A stretch of 64,000 nucleotides of DNA from Pseudomonas sp. TCU-HL1 (GTDB lineage: Bacteria > Pseudomonadota > Gammaproteobacteria > Pseudomonadales > Pseudomonadaceae). Location of the stretch: the NCBI RefSeq assembly GCF_001708505.1, contig NZ_CP015992.1, positions 2,604,001-2,668,000 on the forward strand. Direction: 5' to 3'. Below are positions 51,252 through 59,675 of this stretch, piece by piece (position 1 is the first letter of the stretch; the number at the start of each line of letters is the position of its first letter). The translations under genes were made by a program, and so were the position numbers. The notes under the pieces are model-generated. The model ran no database searches, had not been told where the DNA came from, and saw only the letters and a list, made by a program, of their open reading frames with translations.

Positions 51252-53033
51252 TCAGCGGTCCACGTCAGCCATTACGAAGTCGATACTGCCCAGGTAGGCG
51301 ATCAGGTCTGCCACCATGCTGCCGCGGATCACCGAGGGGATCTGCTGCAGGTGGGGGAAACTGGGCGTCCGGATCCGGGTGCGGTAGCTCATGGTGCTGC
51401 CGTCGCTGGTGAGGTAGTAGCTGTTGATGCCCTTGGTCGCCTCGATCATCTGGAAGGCTTCGTTGGCCGGCATGACCGGGCCCCAGGAAACCTGCAGGAA
51501 GTGGGTGATGAGGGTCTCGATGTGCTGCAGCGTGCGCTCTTTCGGCGGCGGCGTGGTCAGCGGGTGGTCGGCCTTGTACGGGCCTTCCGGCATGTTCTTC
51601 AGGCACTGGTCGATGATGCGGATGCTCTGGCGCATCTCTTCCACGCGGACCATGCAGCGGTCGTAGGCATCACCGTTGTGGGCCAGGGGTACTTCAAACT
51701 CGAAGTTTTCATAGCCGGAGTACGGGCGGGCCTTGCGCAGGTCGAAGTCGCAGCCGGTGGAGCGCAGGCCGGCACCGGTAACACCCCACTCGAGGGCTTC
51801 CTTGGTGTTGTACTGGGCCACGCCGACGGTGCGGCCCTTGAGGATGCTGTTCTTCAGGGCAGCCTTGGTGTACTCGTCGAGGCGCTTGGGCAGCCATTCG
51901 ACGAATTCTTTCACCAGGCCGTCCCAGCCGCGCGGCAGGTCGTGGGCGACGCCGCCAATGCGGTACCAGGCCGGGTGCAGGCGGAAACCGGTAACGGCTT
52001 CGATCACCTTGTAGGCGCGCTGGCGGTCGGTGAAGGTGAAGAACACCGGGGTCATGGCGCCCACGTCCTGGATATAGGTGCCCAGGAACAGCAGGTGGCT
52101 GGTGATTCGGAAGAACTCGGCCATCATCACGCGGATGAAGTCGACGCGCTGCGGCACCTTGATGCCGGCGAGCTTCTCGACCGCGAGGACGTACGGCAGG
52201 TTGTTCATCACGCCACCGAGGTAGTCGATACGGTCGGTGTAAGGAATGAAACTGTGCCAGGACTGGCGCTCGGCCATCTTCTCGGCACCACGGTGGTGGT
52301 AACCGACTTCCGGCACGCAGTCGACGATCTCTTCGCCGTCCAGCTGCAGGATGATACGGAAGGCACCGTGGGCGGAGGGGTGGTTCGGGCCGAGGTTGAG
52401 GAACATGTAGTCCTCGTTCTCGCCGTGGCGCTTCATGCCCCAGTCTTCCGGGCGGAAGCGCGCGGCTTCTTCTTCAAGCTGATGCTTGGCCAGGGTCAGG
52501 CTGAAGGGGTCGAATTCGGTGGCGCGCGCCGGGTAGTCCTTGCGCAGTGGGTGACCTTCCCAGGTGTTGGGCATCATGATCCGCGACAGGTGCGGGTGGC
52601 CGGCGAAGGTGATGCCGTACATGTCCCAGACTTCCCGCTCGTACCAGTTGGCGTTGGGCCAGATACCGGTGACGGTAGGAAGGTTGAGGTCGCCCTCGGA
52701 CAAGGCCACCTTGATCATCACGTCACTATTACGTTCCAGCGACATCAGGTGGTAGAACACCGTGAAATCGGCATTCGGCAGGCCGCGGCGCTGGGTGCGC
52801 AGGCGCTCGTCCACGCCATGCAGGTCGTACAGCATGACGTAGGGGCGCGGGAGATTGCGCAGGAACTTGAGGACGTCGATCAGCTTGTCACGGGCGACCC
52901 AGATCACCGGCATGCCGGTACGGGTCGACTGGATGGTCAGGCTTTCGGCGCCAAAGCGGGAATTGAGCTCTACGACGACGTCTTGGTCGTCAGCCTTGTA
53001 AGGCGGAATGGACAGAACGGTGTCTGCAGTCAT
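51252..53033 (-). CDS. nuoCD: NADH-quinone oxidoreductase fused subunit C/D
   Basis: A 593-residue natural fusion. Residues 1-190 are NuoC (30-kDa subunit; WPNANWYEREVWDMYGITFAGHPHLSRIMMP) and residues 205-593 NuoD (49-kDa; LNLGPNHPSAHGAFRIILQLDGE, with the quinone-site His in the GPNHPSAHG loop). The same fusion is found in E. coli and other gammaproteobacteria, so this is not a frame error. A 62-bp gap separates it from nuoB. Confidence 0.97.
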   Translation of the reverse strand: MTADTVLSIPPYKADDQDVVVELNSRFGAESLTIQSTRTGMPVIWVARDKLIDVLKFLRNLPRPYVMLYDLHGVDERLRTQRRGLPNADFTVFYHLMSLERNSDVMIKVALSEGDLNLPTVTGIWPNANWYEREVWDMYGITFAGHPHLSRIMMPNTWEGHPLRKDYPARATEFDPFSLTLAKHQLEEEAARFRPEDWGMKRHGENEDYMFLNLGPNHPSAHGAFRIILQLDGEEIVDCVPEVGYHHRGAEKMAERQSWHSFIPYTDRIDYLGGVMNNLPYVLAVEKLAGIKVPQRVDFIRVMMAEFFRITSHLLFLGTYIQDVGAMTPVFFTFTDRQRAYKVIEAVTGFRLHPAWYRIGGVAHDLPRGWDGLVKEFVEWLPKRLDEYTKAALKNSILKGRTVGVAQYNTKEALEWGVTGAGLRSTGCDFDLRKARPYSGYENFEFEVPLAHNGDAYDRCMVRVEEMRQSIRIIDQCLKNMPEGPYKADHPLTTPPPKERTLQHIETLITHFLQVSWGPVMPANEAFQMIEATKGINSYYLTSDGSTMSYRTRIRTPSFPHLQQIPSVIRGSMVADLIAYLGSIDFVMADVDR

Positions 53034-53095
53034 GGTCTCGGTCGCTATTCGTCAACGTAAAGAATGAGCCTGGGGTCTTCCGGAGAAGAACAGGC

Positions 53096-53773
53096 TCAGA
53101 CTTCGTCGGGGCTGCGCAGGTTGGTGACCTGAATACGCTGTTCGCGGCGCTTCTCTCGCTCGGAGGGCATGTCGGCACGGTAGATGCCTTGGTCCCCAAC
53201 GACCCAGGATAGCGGGCGGCGCTCCTGGCCGATGGATTCCTGCAACAGCATCAGGCCTTGCAGGAACGCCTCCGGACGGGGCGGGCAGCCGGGAATGTAG
53301 ACGTCCACGGGAAGGAACTTGTCCACGCCCTGAACGACCGAATAAATATCGTACATGCCACCGGAGTTCGCGCACGAACCCATGGAAATTACCCACTTCG
53401 GTTCCAGCATCTGCTCATAGAGACGCTGGATGACCGGCGCCATCTTGATGAAGCAGGTGCCGGCGATGACCATGAAGTCCGCCTGGCGTGGTGATGCACG
53501 AATGACCTCCGCACCGAATCGCGCGATGTCGTGCGGCGCGGTGAAGGCGGTGGTCATCTCCACGTAGCAGCAGGAGAGGCCAAAGTTGTACGGCCACAGG
53601 GAGTTCTTGCGACCCCAGTTGACTGCGCCGTTGAGAACATCCTCAAGCTTGCCCAGGAAGATGTTCTTATGCACCTGATCTTCTAGCAGCGGGTCGGAAA
53701 CGGTCTCCCGTTCGCCGATCGGATACTGCTCGTAAGTGGCATCCGGATCGATCCGAGTAAGTTTGTATTGCAT
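53096..53773 (-). CDS. nuoB: NADH-quinone oxidoreductase subunit B
   Basis: A 225-residue subunit that binds N2, the last cluster before quinone: the paired Cys in FGLSCCYVEMTTA, Cys in IAGTCFIKMAPV, and Cys in IPGCPPRPEAF. I chose MQYKLTRIDPD at 53773; a TTG two codons upstream is the longest frame start. Confidence 0.97.
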   Translation of the reverse strand: MQYKLTRIDPDATYEQYPIGERETVSDPLLEDQVHKNIFLGKLEDVLNGAVNWGRKNSLWPYNFGLSCCYVEMTTAFTAPHDIARFGAEVIRASPRQADFMVIAGTCFIKMAPVIQRLYEQMLEPKWVISMGSCANSGGMYDIYSVVQGVDKFLPVDVYIPGCPPRPEAFLQGLMLLQESIGQERRPLSWVVGDQGIYRADMPSEREKRREQRIQVTNLRSPDEV

Positions 53774-53783
53774 TGCCAAAGCC

Positions 53784-54197
53784 TCATTGTTTTAGCTTCG
53801 CCTGCCGCTTGCGACGACCTTCGGGAGCCCAATCAAGCGCCCCGATGCGCCATAGGTAGACAAGACCTGCCAACAGAATTGCTATGAAAATGGTTGCTTC
53901 GATAAAACCGGCCCAACCGCTTTCGCGGACGGAAACGGACCAAGCGAAGAGAAAGAGGGCTTCGACGTCGAAGATCACGAAGAGCATCGCGACCAGATAG
54001 AACTTTGCGGAGAGGCGCAGGCGAGCGCTGCCGGTGGGGAGCATGCCGGATTCGAAGGGGTCGTTCTTGCTGCGGCCGATGGACTTGCTGCCCAGCAGGC
54101 TCGAGACGCCGATCATGAAGGCACAGAGGCCGACGACGCCTAGCAGGAAAATAGCGAAACCCCAGTTGTGGGACATGATGGCAGCAGCTTCCGACAT
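53784..54197 (-). CDS. nuoA: NADH-quinone oxidoreductase subunit A
   Basis: A 137-residue three-helix membrane subunit, first gene of the operon, with AAGGAG before the ATG. FDVEALFLFAWSV is the family signature, with the Asp and Glu in the first helix after the loop that closes over the quinone channel. Confidence 0.97.
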   Translation of the reverse strand: MSEAAAIMSHNWGFAIFLLGVVGLCAFMIGVSSLLGSKSIGRSKNDPFESGMLPTGSARLRLSAKFYLVAMLFVIFDVEALFLFAWSVSVRESGWAGFIEATIFIAILLAGLVYLWRIGALDWAPEGRRKRQAKLKQ

Positions 54198-54461
54198 GCC
54201 GGAACTCCTTAAGACAAGGAACGGCGTTCACTTGCGTTAAAAGGTTTAATGCCGAGCATTTAATGATGCCCTGGCAATCGATTCCGACAATTTTATGCCC
54301 GACCGGGCGTGCAAGTAAATTTTTCAGGCCAAAAAATTGCCCACGCAGCCGGATTTTTGGCCTCTTGTTTGCCTGTAAGCCTTTGGTGGCGGGGCTTTCA
54401 GGAATTTGTTAGGCCTTGGTCGGATTGCGGCCTTATGTCGCAGTCAGGGGAAGAGATTGTG

Positions 54462-54480
54462 GGTAATGATAGTCATTAGC
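54462..54480. promoter_or_regulatory. Fur-box-like palindrome
   Basis: The 19-mer GGTAATGATAGTCATTAGC matches the Fur consensus GATAATGATAATCATTATC at 16 of 19 positions. It lies 265 bp before the nuoA start and in the AT-rich part of the gap, so it may act on nuo or on an unannotated small transcript. Confidence 0.6.
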
Positions 54481-54649
54481 ATTTGATTGGTGGTTAATTA
54501 GTCACTACACGTGAGTTGTCTTGTGAAACTAATAAACTGCCCAAAAAAATATGTGTAAATCCTTCCTAAGTTGAACTTCGGGTCGCTTTCATAATTGCGA
54601 CAATTACATTTGTTTTTGTTCATGCATCCTTGCGAGTCAGGAAAAAAGA

Positions 54650-54672
54650 GGCCGACCCGCAAGGGTCGGCCA
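54650..54672 (-). terminator. Terminator of the PhoX gene
   Basis: GGCCGACCC-GCAA-GGGTCGGCC (9-bp stem), followed on the minus strand by a C/T6 run (plus-strand AAAAAAG just to its left). It lies 17 bases below the gene's stop. Confidence 0.85.
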
Positions 54673-54688
54673 AGAGCCTTGCGGGGAA

Positions 54689-56683
54689 TCAGAGCAGTCG
54701 GCGCCCATCCTCGCGGGTGATGACAACAGTGGAAGAGCGCGGGCGCTTGCCGGGGCCATCCGGCCAGGCGCTGAGCAGGTTGGTGGCCGTGGAGCCTTCG
54801 CCGGGGTGCTGGATGTTGACGAACAGGGTACGGAAATCCGGTGTTGCGCTGATCCCGGTGACTTCCGCGCCCAGGGGGCCGACCAGGAAGCGTTTCATCT
54901 CTCCACTGCGTGGATCCGCCACCAGCATCTGGTTGTTGCCGAAGGGGCCGGCGCTGAGCTGGCTGCCACTCATGTCGGTCTGGATCCACAGGCGTCCTTC
55001 GTCGTCGAACCAGAGACCGTCGGGGCTGGCGAGGATGTTCTGTGCACCCAGGGGCTTGCCATTCGGGCCGCGGCTGTCGCCTTCGGGGCCGGCGAGCAGG
55101 AAGATGTTCCAGTCGAAACGGCGGCCTGCGTGGTCGCGGCTGTTTTCACGCCAGCGGATGATGTGGCCGTAGGCATTGGCTGGGCGGGGGTTGGCGGCAT
55201 CGGCGGTGGTGCGCGCGGTGTTGTTGGTGAGGGTGAAATAGACCTCGCCGTTATCGGGATTCACGGCGCCCCATTCCGGGCGGTCCATACGCGTGGCACC
55301 CACGACGTCGGCAGCCTGGCGCGTGTTGATCAGCACTTCGCCCTGGTCGGCGAAGGTCACGCCTGCGACGTTGCAGGCCTTGAGGAAGTTGCGATCGTTG
55401 ATGTCCAGGGCCAGCCAGTCGCCGCTACCGTCGGCGTTGAAGCGTGCGACGTACAGGGTGCCTTCATCCAGCAGGCGGCCGTTGGCCTGGCCGGGGCGGT
55501 ACTTGTCGCGGCTGACGTACTTGTAGATGTACTCGTTCTGCGAGTCGTCGCCGGAGTAGCAGACTACCGGGCGGCCGGGCTTCACGGGGGCGAAAATCAG
55601 CCCTTCATGGGCAAAGCGACCGAGGGCGGTGTGTTTGACCGGCGTTGAGTCCGGGTCAAAGGGGTCGATTTCGACGATCCAACCGAAATGGTTGGGCTCA
55701 TTGCGGTAGTCGCCCTTGGCGTCGGCGGCTTTGCGGGTGGCGTCGAAGCGTTCGAATTCGTCGCCCGGCAAAGTTTCCCAGCCGAAGCGGCTGCTATTGC
55801 GCAGGCCGTAGCGTTTGAGTTCGCGCGGCAGATCGGTGTCGCGAGTGGCGAAGTAGCCTGCCCAGTTCTCTTCGCAGGTGAGGTAGGTGCCCCACGGCGT
55901 AAAGCCGTTGGAGCAATTGTTCTGAGTGCCACGAGTGGCGGTGCCTTGCGGGCTGTAGCGGGTCTGTAGCAGTTTGTGACCACGGGCCGGGCCGGCGATT
56001 TTCATGGGTGTGGCGGCCGTGATGCGGCGGTTGCGACGGCTGGGCACCACTTCCCATTCGCCATTTACATTGCGGCGGATTTCCACCACGGAAACACCGT
56101 GGGCATTGATTTCCTTGCGCACTTCTTCGGCGATGACGCGTTTGCCGCCCACGACGGTCGGACCGTTGGGGTGCAGCAGCGGGGCGTCGATGTATTCATG
56201 GTTGAGCACCAGGAGGCCGTGGTCCGAGCGCATGCCGATTCCGCGACGTGCATCGATCGGGAAAAAGTGCATGCCGTCATGGTGCATGCCGATCTGCTCG
56301 GCCTGGTCCTGCGCGCTGTTGCTGGCGTCTTCGGCGAAGGCCGGGTAGCGACCGGTGATTGGCGTGCCCCATGGGATAAAGGGGGTGGCCTTGTAGCCCG
56401 GCGGTACGGAAATGGTGTCGGCGCGGCCGCTGGGGATGGCCTCGAAAGGCAGGCGTGCACGCGGCTTGAGCGGGAAGCCTTTCGCCTGGGGTTCAGCGGC
56501 CAGTGCGTCTCCAGGGGCGGCGGCGCCGAGGAAGGCGAGGGCGCTCATGGCGGCGCCGCCAATCAGCACCTGGCGACGATTGAGCCCGCTGATCAGGTCG
56601 TTGATGTGCGGGTTGTCAGAGGTGTTGCTGGGTAGCTCGTCGCCGTTGCCAAAGAGCACGGCATTGTCGTTTTGTTGGTTCAA
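54689..56683 (-). CDS. phoX: PhoX-family alkaline phosphatase, Tat-exported
   Basis: A 664-residue protein with a twin-arginine signal about 35 residues in (GLNRRQVLIGGAAMSALAFLGAAA) and a beta-propeller-type PhoX domain: FTPWGTYLTCEENWAGYF, a Glu-rich metal site, GWIVEIDPFDP and DGLWFDDEGRLWIQTDMSG. PhoX enzymes are Ca/Fe-dependent phosphatases that release phosphate from organic esters in the periplasm. The only good start is a TTG at 56683 with GGAG eight bases before it. A PHO box sits 53-70 bases upstream, so PhoB control under phosphate limitation is likely. Confidence 0.9.
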   Translation of the reverse strand: MNQQNDNAVLFGNGDELPSNTSDNPHINDLISGLNRRQVLIGGAAMSALAFLGAAAPGDALAAEPQAKGFPLKPRARLPFEAIPSGRADTISVPPGYKATPFIPWGTPITGRYPAFAEDASNSAQDQAEQIGMHHDGMHFFPIDARRGIGMRSDHGLLVLNHEYIDAPLLHPNGPTVVGGKRVIAEEVRKEINAHGVSVVEIRRNVNGEWEVVPSRRNRRITAATPMKIAGPARGHKLLQTRYSPQGTATRGTQNNCSNGFTPWGTYLTCEENWAGYFATRDTDLPRELKRYGLRNSSRFGWETLPGDEFERFDATRKAADAKGDYRNEPNHFGWIVEIDPFDPDSTPVKHTALGRFAHEGLIFAPVKPGRPVVCYSGDDSQNEYIYKYVSRDKYRPGQANGRLLDEGTLYVARFNADGSGDWLALDINDRNFLKACNVAGVTFADQGEVLINTRQAADVVGATRMDRPEWGAVNPDNGEVYFTLTNNTARTTADAANPRPANAYGHIIRWRENSRDHAGRRFDWNIFLLAGPEGDSRGPNGKPLGAQNILASPDGLWFDDEGRLWIQTDMSGSQLSAGPFGNNQMLVADPRSGEMKRFLVGPLGAEVTGISATPDFRTLFVNIQHPGEGSTATNLLSAWPDGPGKRPRSSTVVITREDGRRLL

Positions 56684-56735
56684 GGCGGATCTCCACGCAG
56701 GCGAATCGACGGAGACCTGACGCTAATGGCTCAAC

Positions 56736-56753
56736 ACGACGGAACCATGACAG
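56736..56753 (-). promoter_or_regulatory. PHO box upstream of phoX
   Basis: On the minus strand CTGTCAT-GGTT-CCGTCGT, two direct 7-mers with the correct 4-base spacing; 12 of 14 bases match the CTGTCAT-N4-CTGTCAT consensus. It lies 53 bases from the phoX start. Confidence 0.7.
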
Positions 56754-56802
56754 TACGATGGATATGCTGTTGCGTGGGACGTGCCGCACAGATCGCGAGC
56801 GC

Positions 56803-57402
56803 TTACTGATGCGCAAACGCCTGTCCTTTCTGGCTGATGGCGAATATCAGTGCACCACCCTCCAGCTCTTCGATAACCCTGTCACGGTCGGCGCTGGCCA
56901 GGACCAGGCAGCCATGGCTGCGTCCCGGTACGCCGTGCTGGCGGATGAAGTCCTCCTCCATATAGGTGTTGGCGTGGATGACGATGGCGCGCTCTTCGGC
57001 ATTGCTGTTGGTCTGGCTGAGGCCGATGAGTCGCATGGAGCGGCCATGCCCTGGCTCCTCGCTATCGAAAACATCGGAGGTGCGGAACTCGCCCAGTGAA
57101 GTTGCGCGGCTGCCCGGTGCGTTGGAGAAGCTGTCGGCGTGGCCATCATGGTCCGGGTCCGAGCCCTTGCCGTGGGCGACGCGGTAACGGCCAAGCAAGG
57201 CATGGTTACGGCTGTCGAACAAGTAGAGGCGCGGCAGTGCGGATGCGCGCCCGTAGTCGACCACGGCGAAGCGTGGATGTCGGCCGGTCTTGAGTCCGTC
57301 AAGGATCTCGCCCAGTTGCGGCTGGCTGACCAGCAGCTCCAGGTCGCTGGCGCGAAGGGCGGGAGAGAGGAGCAGGAGAATCAGCAGCAGGGTTCGGGGC
57401 AT
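56803..57402 (-). CDS. L,D-transpeptidase-like (murein L,D-transpeptidase catalytic domain) protein
   Basis: A 199-residue exported protein: signal peptide MPRTLLLILLLLSPALRA, then a YkuD-like domain whose catalytic segment is QHGVPGRSHGCLVLASADRD, with the His in VIHANTYME. It probably acts on peptidoglycan peptides in the periplasm, though the related PF13645 family has little direct proof. I chose MPRTLLLIL at 57402 with GGAG upstream; the longer frame at 57453 has no signal start. It is transcribed toward phoX but separated from it by a PHO-type promoter. Confidence 0.8.
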   Translation of the reverse strand: MPRTLLLILLLLSPALRASDLELLVSQPQLGEILDGLKTGRHPRFAVVDYGRASALPRLYLFDSRNHALLGRYRVAHGKGSDPDHDGHADSFSNAPGSRATSLGEFRTSDVFDSEEPGHGRSMRLIGLSQTNSNAEERAIVIHANTYMEEDFIRQHGVPGRSHGCLVLASADRDRVIEELEGGALIFAISQKGQAFAHQ

Positions 57403-57496
57403 GGCTGGGCTCCGGGGTTTTGCTGATTCTAGAAAGGCGGGGAGGCTTGGCAACCCGCTGCGGACGATCGGGTAGTGGAGCGCCCTTAAAAAGGAA

Positions 57497-57518
57497 ACCC
57501 CGGTGCAGGCACCGGGGT
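57497..57518 (-). terminator. Terminator of aceA
   Basis: ACCCCGGTGC-AG-GCACCGGGGT hairpin followed on the minus strand by a T-rich run (plus-strand TTAAAAAGG), about 50 bases below the aceA stop. Confidence 0.85.
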
Positions 57519-57570
57519 CCTCTGACTCGCCATGTCCGGCCGATGCGTGGTCGGCCGGTGGCAGTTCCTC

Positions 57571-59166
57571 TTAGTGGAACTGGTTCATGGTGTTGTCTTT
57601 GCCGCTCGCTTTCAGAGCAGCTTCGCCAGCGAAGTACTCTTTATGGTTATCGCCGATGTCGGAGCCAGCCATGTTCTGGTGCTTGACGCAGGCGATGCCC
57701 TGACGGAGTTCCTGACGCTGCACGCCCTTCACGTAGGCCAGCATGCCTTGGTCGGCGAAGTAGCCCTTGGCCAGGTTGTCGGTGGACAGGGCCGCGGTGT
57801 GGTAGGTCGGCAGGGTAATCAGGTGGTGGAAGATGCCGGCGTGGGCCGAACCGTCGCGCTGGAAGGTACGGATCTTCTCGTCTGCAACCTGGGCCAGTTC
57901 GGTTTCGTCGTACTCGACGCTCATCAGCTTGGCGCGGTCGTAGGCGGATACGTCTTTGCCTTCGGCAACGAACGCATCGAACACTTGCTGGCGGAAGTTC
58001 AGGGTCCAGTTGAAGGACGGGCTGTTGTTGTACACCAGCTTGGCGTTCGGGATGACCTGGCGGATGCGGTCAACCATGCCTTTGATCTGGCCAACGTGCG
58101 GCTTCTCGGTTTCGATCCACAGCAGGTCGGCGCCGTTCTGCAGCGAGGTGATGCAGTCCAGGACGCAGCGATCTTCGCCGGTGCCCTTGCGGAACTGGAA
58201 CAGGTTGCTCGGCAGGCGCTTCGGACGCAGCAGCTTGCCACCGCGGTTGATCACCACGTCGCCGTTCTGCAGGTCGGCGGCGCTGATTTCGTCGCAGTCC
58301 AGGAAGGAGTTGTACTGGTCGCCCAGGTCACCCGGTTGCTTGGTCACGGCGATCTGCTTGGTCAGGCCGGCACCCAGGGAGTCGGTACGGGCAACGATCA
58401 CACCGTCGTCAACGCCCAGTTCGAGGAAGGCGTAGCGAACAGCGTTGATCTTGGCGAGGAAGTCTTCGTGCGGAACGGTCACTTTGCCGTCCTGGTGGCC
58501 GCACTGCTTTTCGTCGGATACCTGATTCTCGATCTGGATGCAGCAGGCACCCGCTTCGATCATTTTCTTGGCCAGCAGGTAGGTGGCTTCCGGGTTACCG
58601 AAACCGGCGTCGATGTCGGCGATGATCGGTACTACGTGGGTCTCGTAGCCGTCGATCTGGGCCTGGATCTCGTCCTGCTTGGCTTTGTCGCCAGCGGCGC
58701 GGGCAGCGTCCAGGGCGGTGAACAGCAGGTCCAGTTCGCGGGCGTCAGCCTGGCGCAGGAAGGTGTAGAGCTCTTCGATCAGGCCGGAAACGGCAGTCTT
58801 CTCGTGCATGGACTGGTCGGGCAGCGGGCCAAAGTCGGAGCGCAGCGCGGCAACCATCCAGCCGGAGAGGTAGAGGTAGCGCTTGTTGGTGGTCTTCAGG
58901 TGCTTCTTGATGGAGATCAGCTTCTGCTGACCGATGAAGCCATGCCAGCAGCCCAGGGACTGGGTGTAGACGGAGGAGTCGGCGTCGTACTCGGCCATGT
59001 CCTTGCGCATGATGGCCGCGGTGTACTTGGCGATATCCAGACCGGTCTTGAAGCGGTTCTGGGCGCGCATGCGGGCAACCGACTCGGGGTTGATAGCGCT
59101 CCAGCTGTTGCCGTTCGCTTCTTTCAGAGCGGCAATGGCCTTGATGTCGTTTTGATAAGCGGACAT
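57571..59166 (-). CDS. aceA: Isocitrate lyase
   Basis: A 531-residue isocitrate lyase, the long form found in pseudomonads. It splits isocitrate into succinate and glyoxylate, letting cells grow on acetate and fatty acids. The active-site loop shows the KxCGH-type sequence SDEKQCGHQDGKV and the metal site IADIDAGFGNPEATY; VARTDSLGAGL is also typical. I chose MSAYQNDIKAIAALKEANGN at 59166 with AAGGATTG nearby. A terminator follows it. The glyoxylate partner malate synthase is not in the window. Confidence 0.96.
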   Translation of the reverse strand: MSAYQNDIKAIAALKEANGNSWSAINPESVARMRAQNRFKTGLDIAKYTAAIMRKDMAEYDADSSVYTQSLGCWHGFIGQQKLISIKKHLKTTNKRYLYLSGWMVAALRSDFGPLPDQSMHEKTAVSGLIEELYTFLRQADARELDLLFTALDAARAAGDKAKQDEIQAQIDGYETHVVPIIADIDAGFGNPEATYLLAKKMIEAGACCIQIENQVSDEKQCGHQDGKVTVPHEDFLAKINAVRYAFLELGVDDGVIVARTDSLGAGLTKQIAVTKQPGDLGDQYNSFLDCDEISAADLQNGDVVINRGGKLLRPKRLPSNLFQFRKGTGEDRCVLDCITSLQNGADLLWIETEKPHVGQIKGMVDRIRQVIPNAKLVYNNSPSFNWTLNFRQQVFDAFVAEGKDVSAYDRAKLMSVEYDETELAQVADEKIRTFQRDGSAHAGIFHHLITLPTYHTAALSTDNLAKGYFADQGMLAYVKGVQRQELRQGIACVKHQNMAGSDIGDNHKEYFAGEAALKASGKDNTMNQFH

Positions 59167-59675
59167 GGTCAATCCTTCAAAGTGTGTATGTGGTTGAGCA
59201 CCGACTTTCCCACTCAAAAACCTGCGTTCTGAAGGTTATTGCGGGTTGCTCACCGCAGCGCGTCGAAGGACCGACTGGAGAGATTTAGCTGGAGGAGGGG
59301 TGACTGACTGCAGACGCTCGCGAAATCGATGGGTGGTTTTGCGCTCTTCGATCACTTGCCGGTTCGTGGAAACCGTTGGGCGATCTGCCGGGCACTGCCT
59401 TCGATATTGCGATTGTTGCGGGTGCTTCCCCGTCCCTCAGGACAACCTCGTTCCAGTCGCAACCTCGTCGCACTGCCTTATGGGCTGTTACAACACGGAT
59501 CGGCTCGGCTGGTTGGCTGGGAGCGCGATCCGGAGGCCCTTTCCAGGGCCCCTGGCTAGCGGGAGCGAGGCCATCATGCTCTTTCAAACAGGTGTTCGTC
59601 AAACGTTTTGTAGTGTTTTTTTAGCACTACTACATAAGACTTTCGGCTGAGACCGGCTGGTCTGAAAATGTGCGA
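59167..59675. other. 509-bp region upstream of aceA
   Basis: This holds the aceA promoter and perhaps a long leader. Short frames exist on both strands, but none has a ribosome site and gene-like composition. An inverted repeat at 59609-59634 and a small GGCCCT-TTCC-AGGGCC hairpin at 59535-59550 are the only clear structures. Confidence 0.5.
59609..59634. promoter_or_regulatory. Inverted repeat, candidate aceA operator
   Basis: TGTAGT ... ACTACA with 14 bases between, containing also GTAGTG-N9-CACTAC; the centre is T-rich. In Pseudomonas the RpiR-family regulator RccR controls aceA and binds a palindromic TGTAGT-type site, as I recall. That this is its site is inference; it is 443 bases before the aceA start. 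Confidence 0.45.

Larger units (their letters stand above)
54198..54688. other. 491-bp AT-rich intergenic region upstream of nuoA
   Basis: It lies between nuoA and the end of the PhoX gene. The half away from nuoA (about 54470-54640) is clearly AT-rich. It holds a Fur-box-like palindrome at 54462-54480 and the phoX terminator. A 41-codon frame at 54498-54623 on the minus strand, starting MNKNKCNCRNYESD, has an AAGGA near its ATG, but I do not call it a gene. The nuo promoter must lie in this gap; no other RNA or gene is evident. Confidence 0.55.

Noticed and set aside
51252..53033. Possible frame error joining nuoC and nuoD
   Set aside because: The NuoCD fusion is normal in gammaproteobacteria and both halves are full length.
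51351..53060. 569-codon plus-strand frame antisense to nuoCD
   Set aside because: Same reason: shadow of a well-supported gene, no motifs of its own.
57532..59232. 566-codon plus-strand frame antisense to aceA
   Set aside because: Covers isocitrate lyase, which has full active-site motifs on the minus strand.
59285..59602. 105-codon minus-strand frame upstream of aceA
   Set aside because: Starts at TTG without ribosome site; residue pattern is Pro/Ser/Arg-rich noise.
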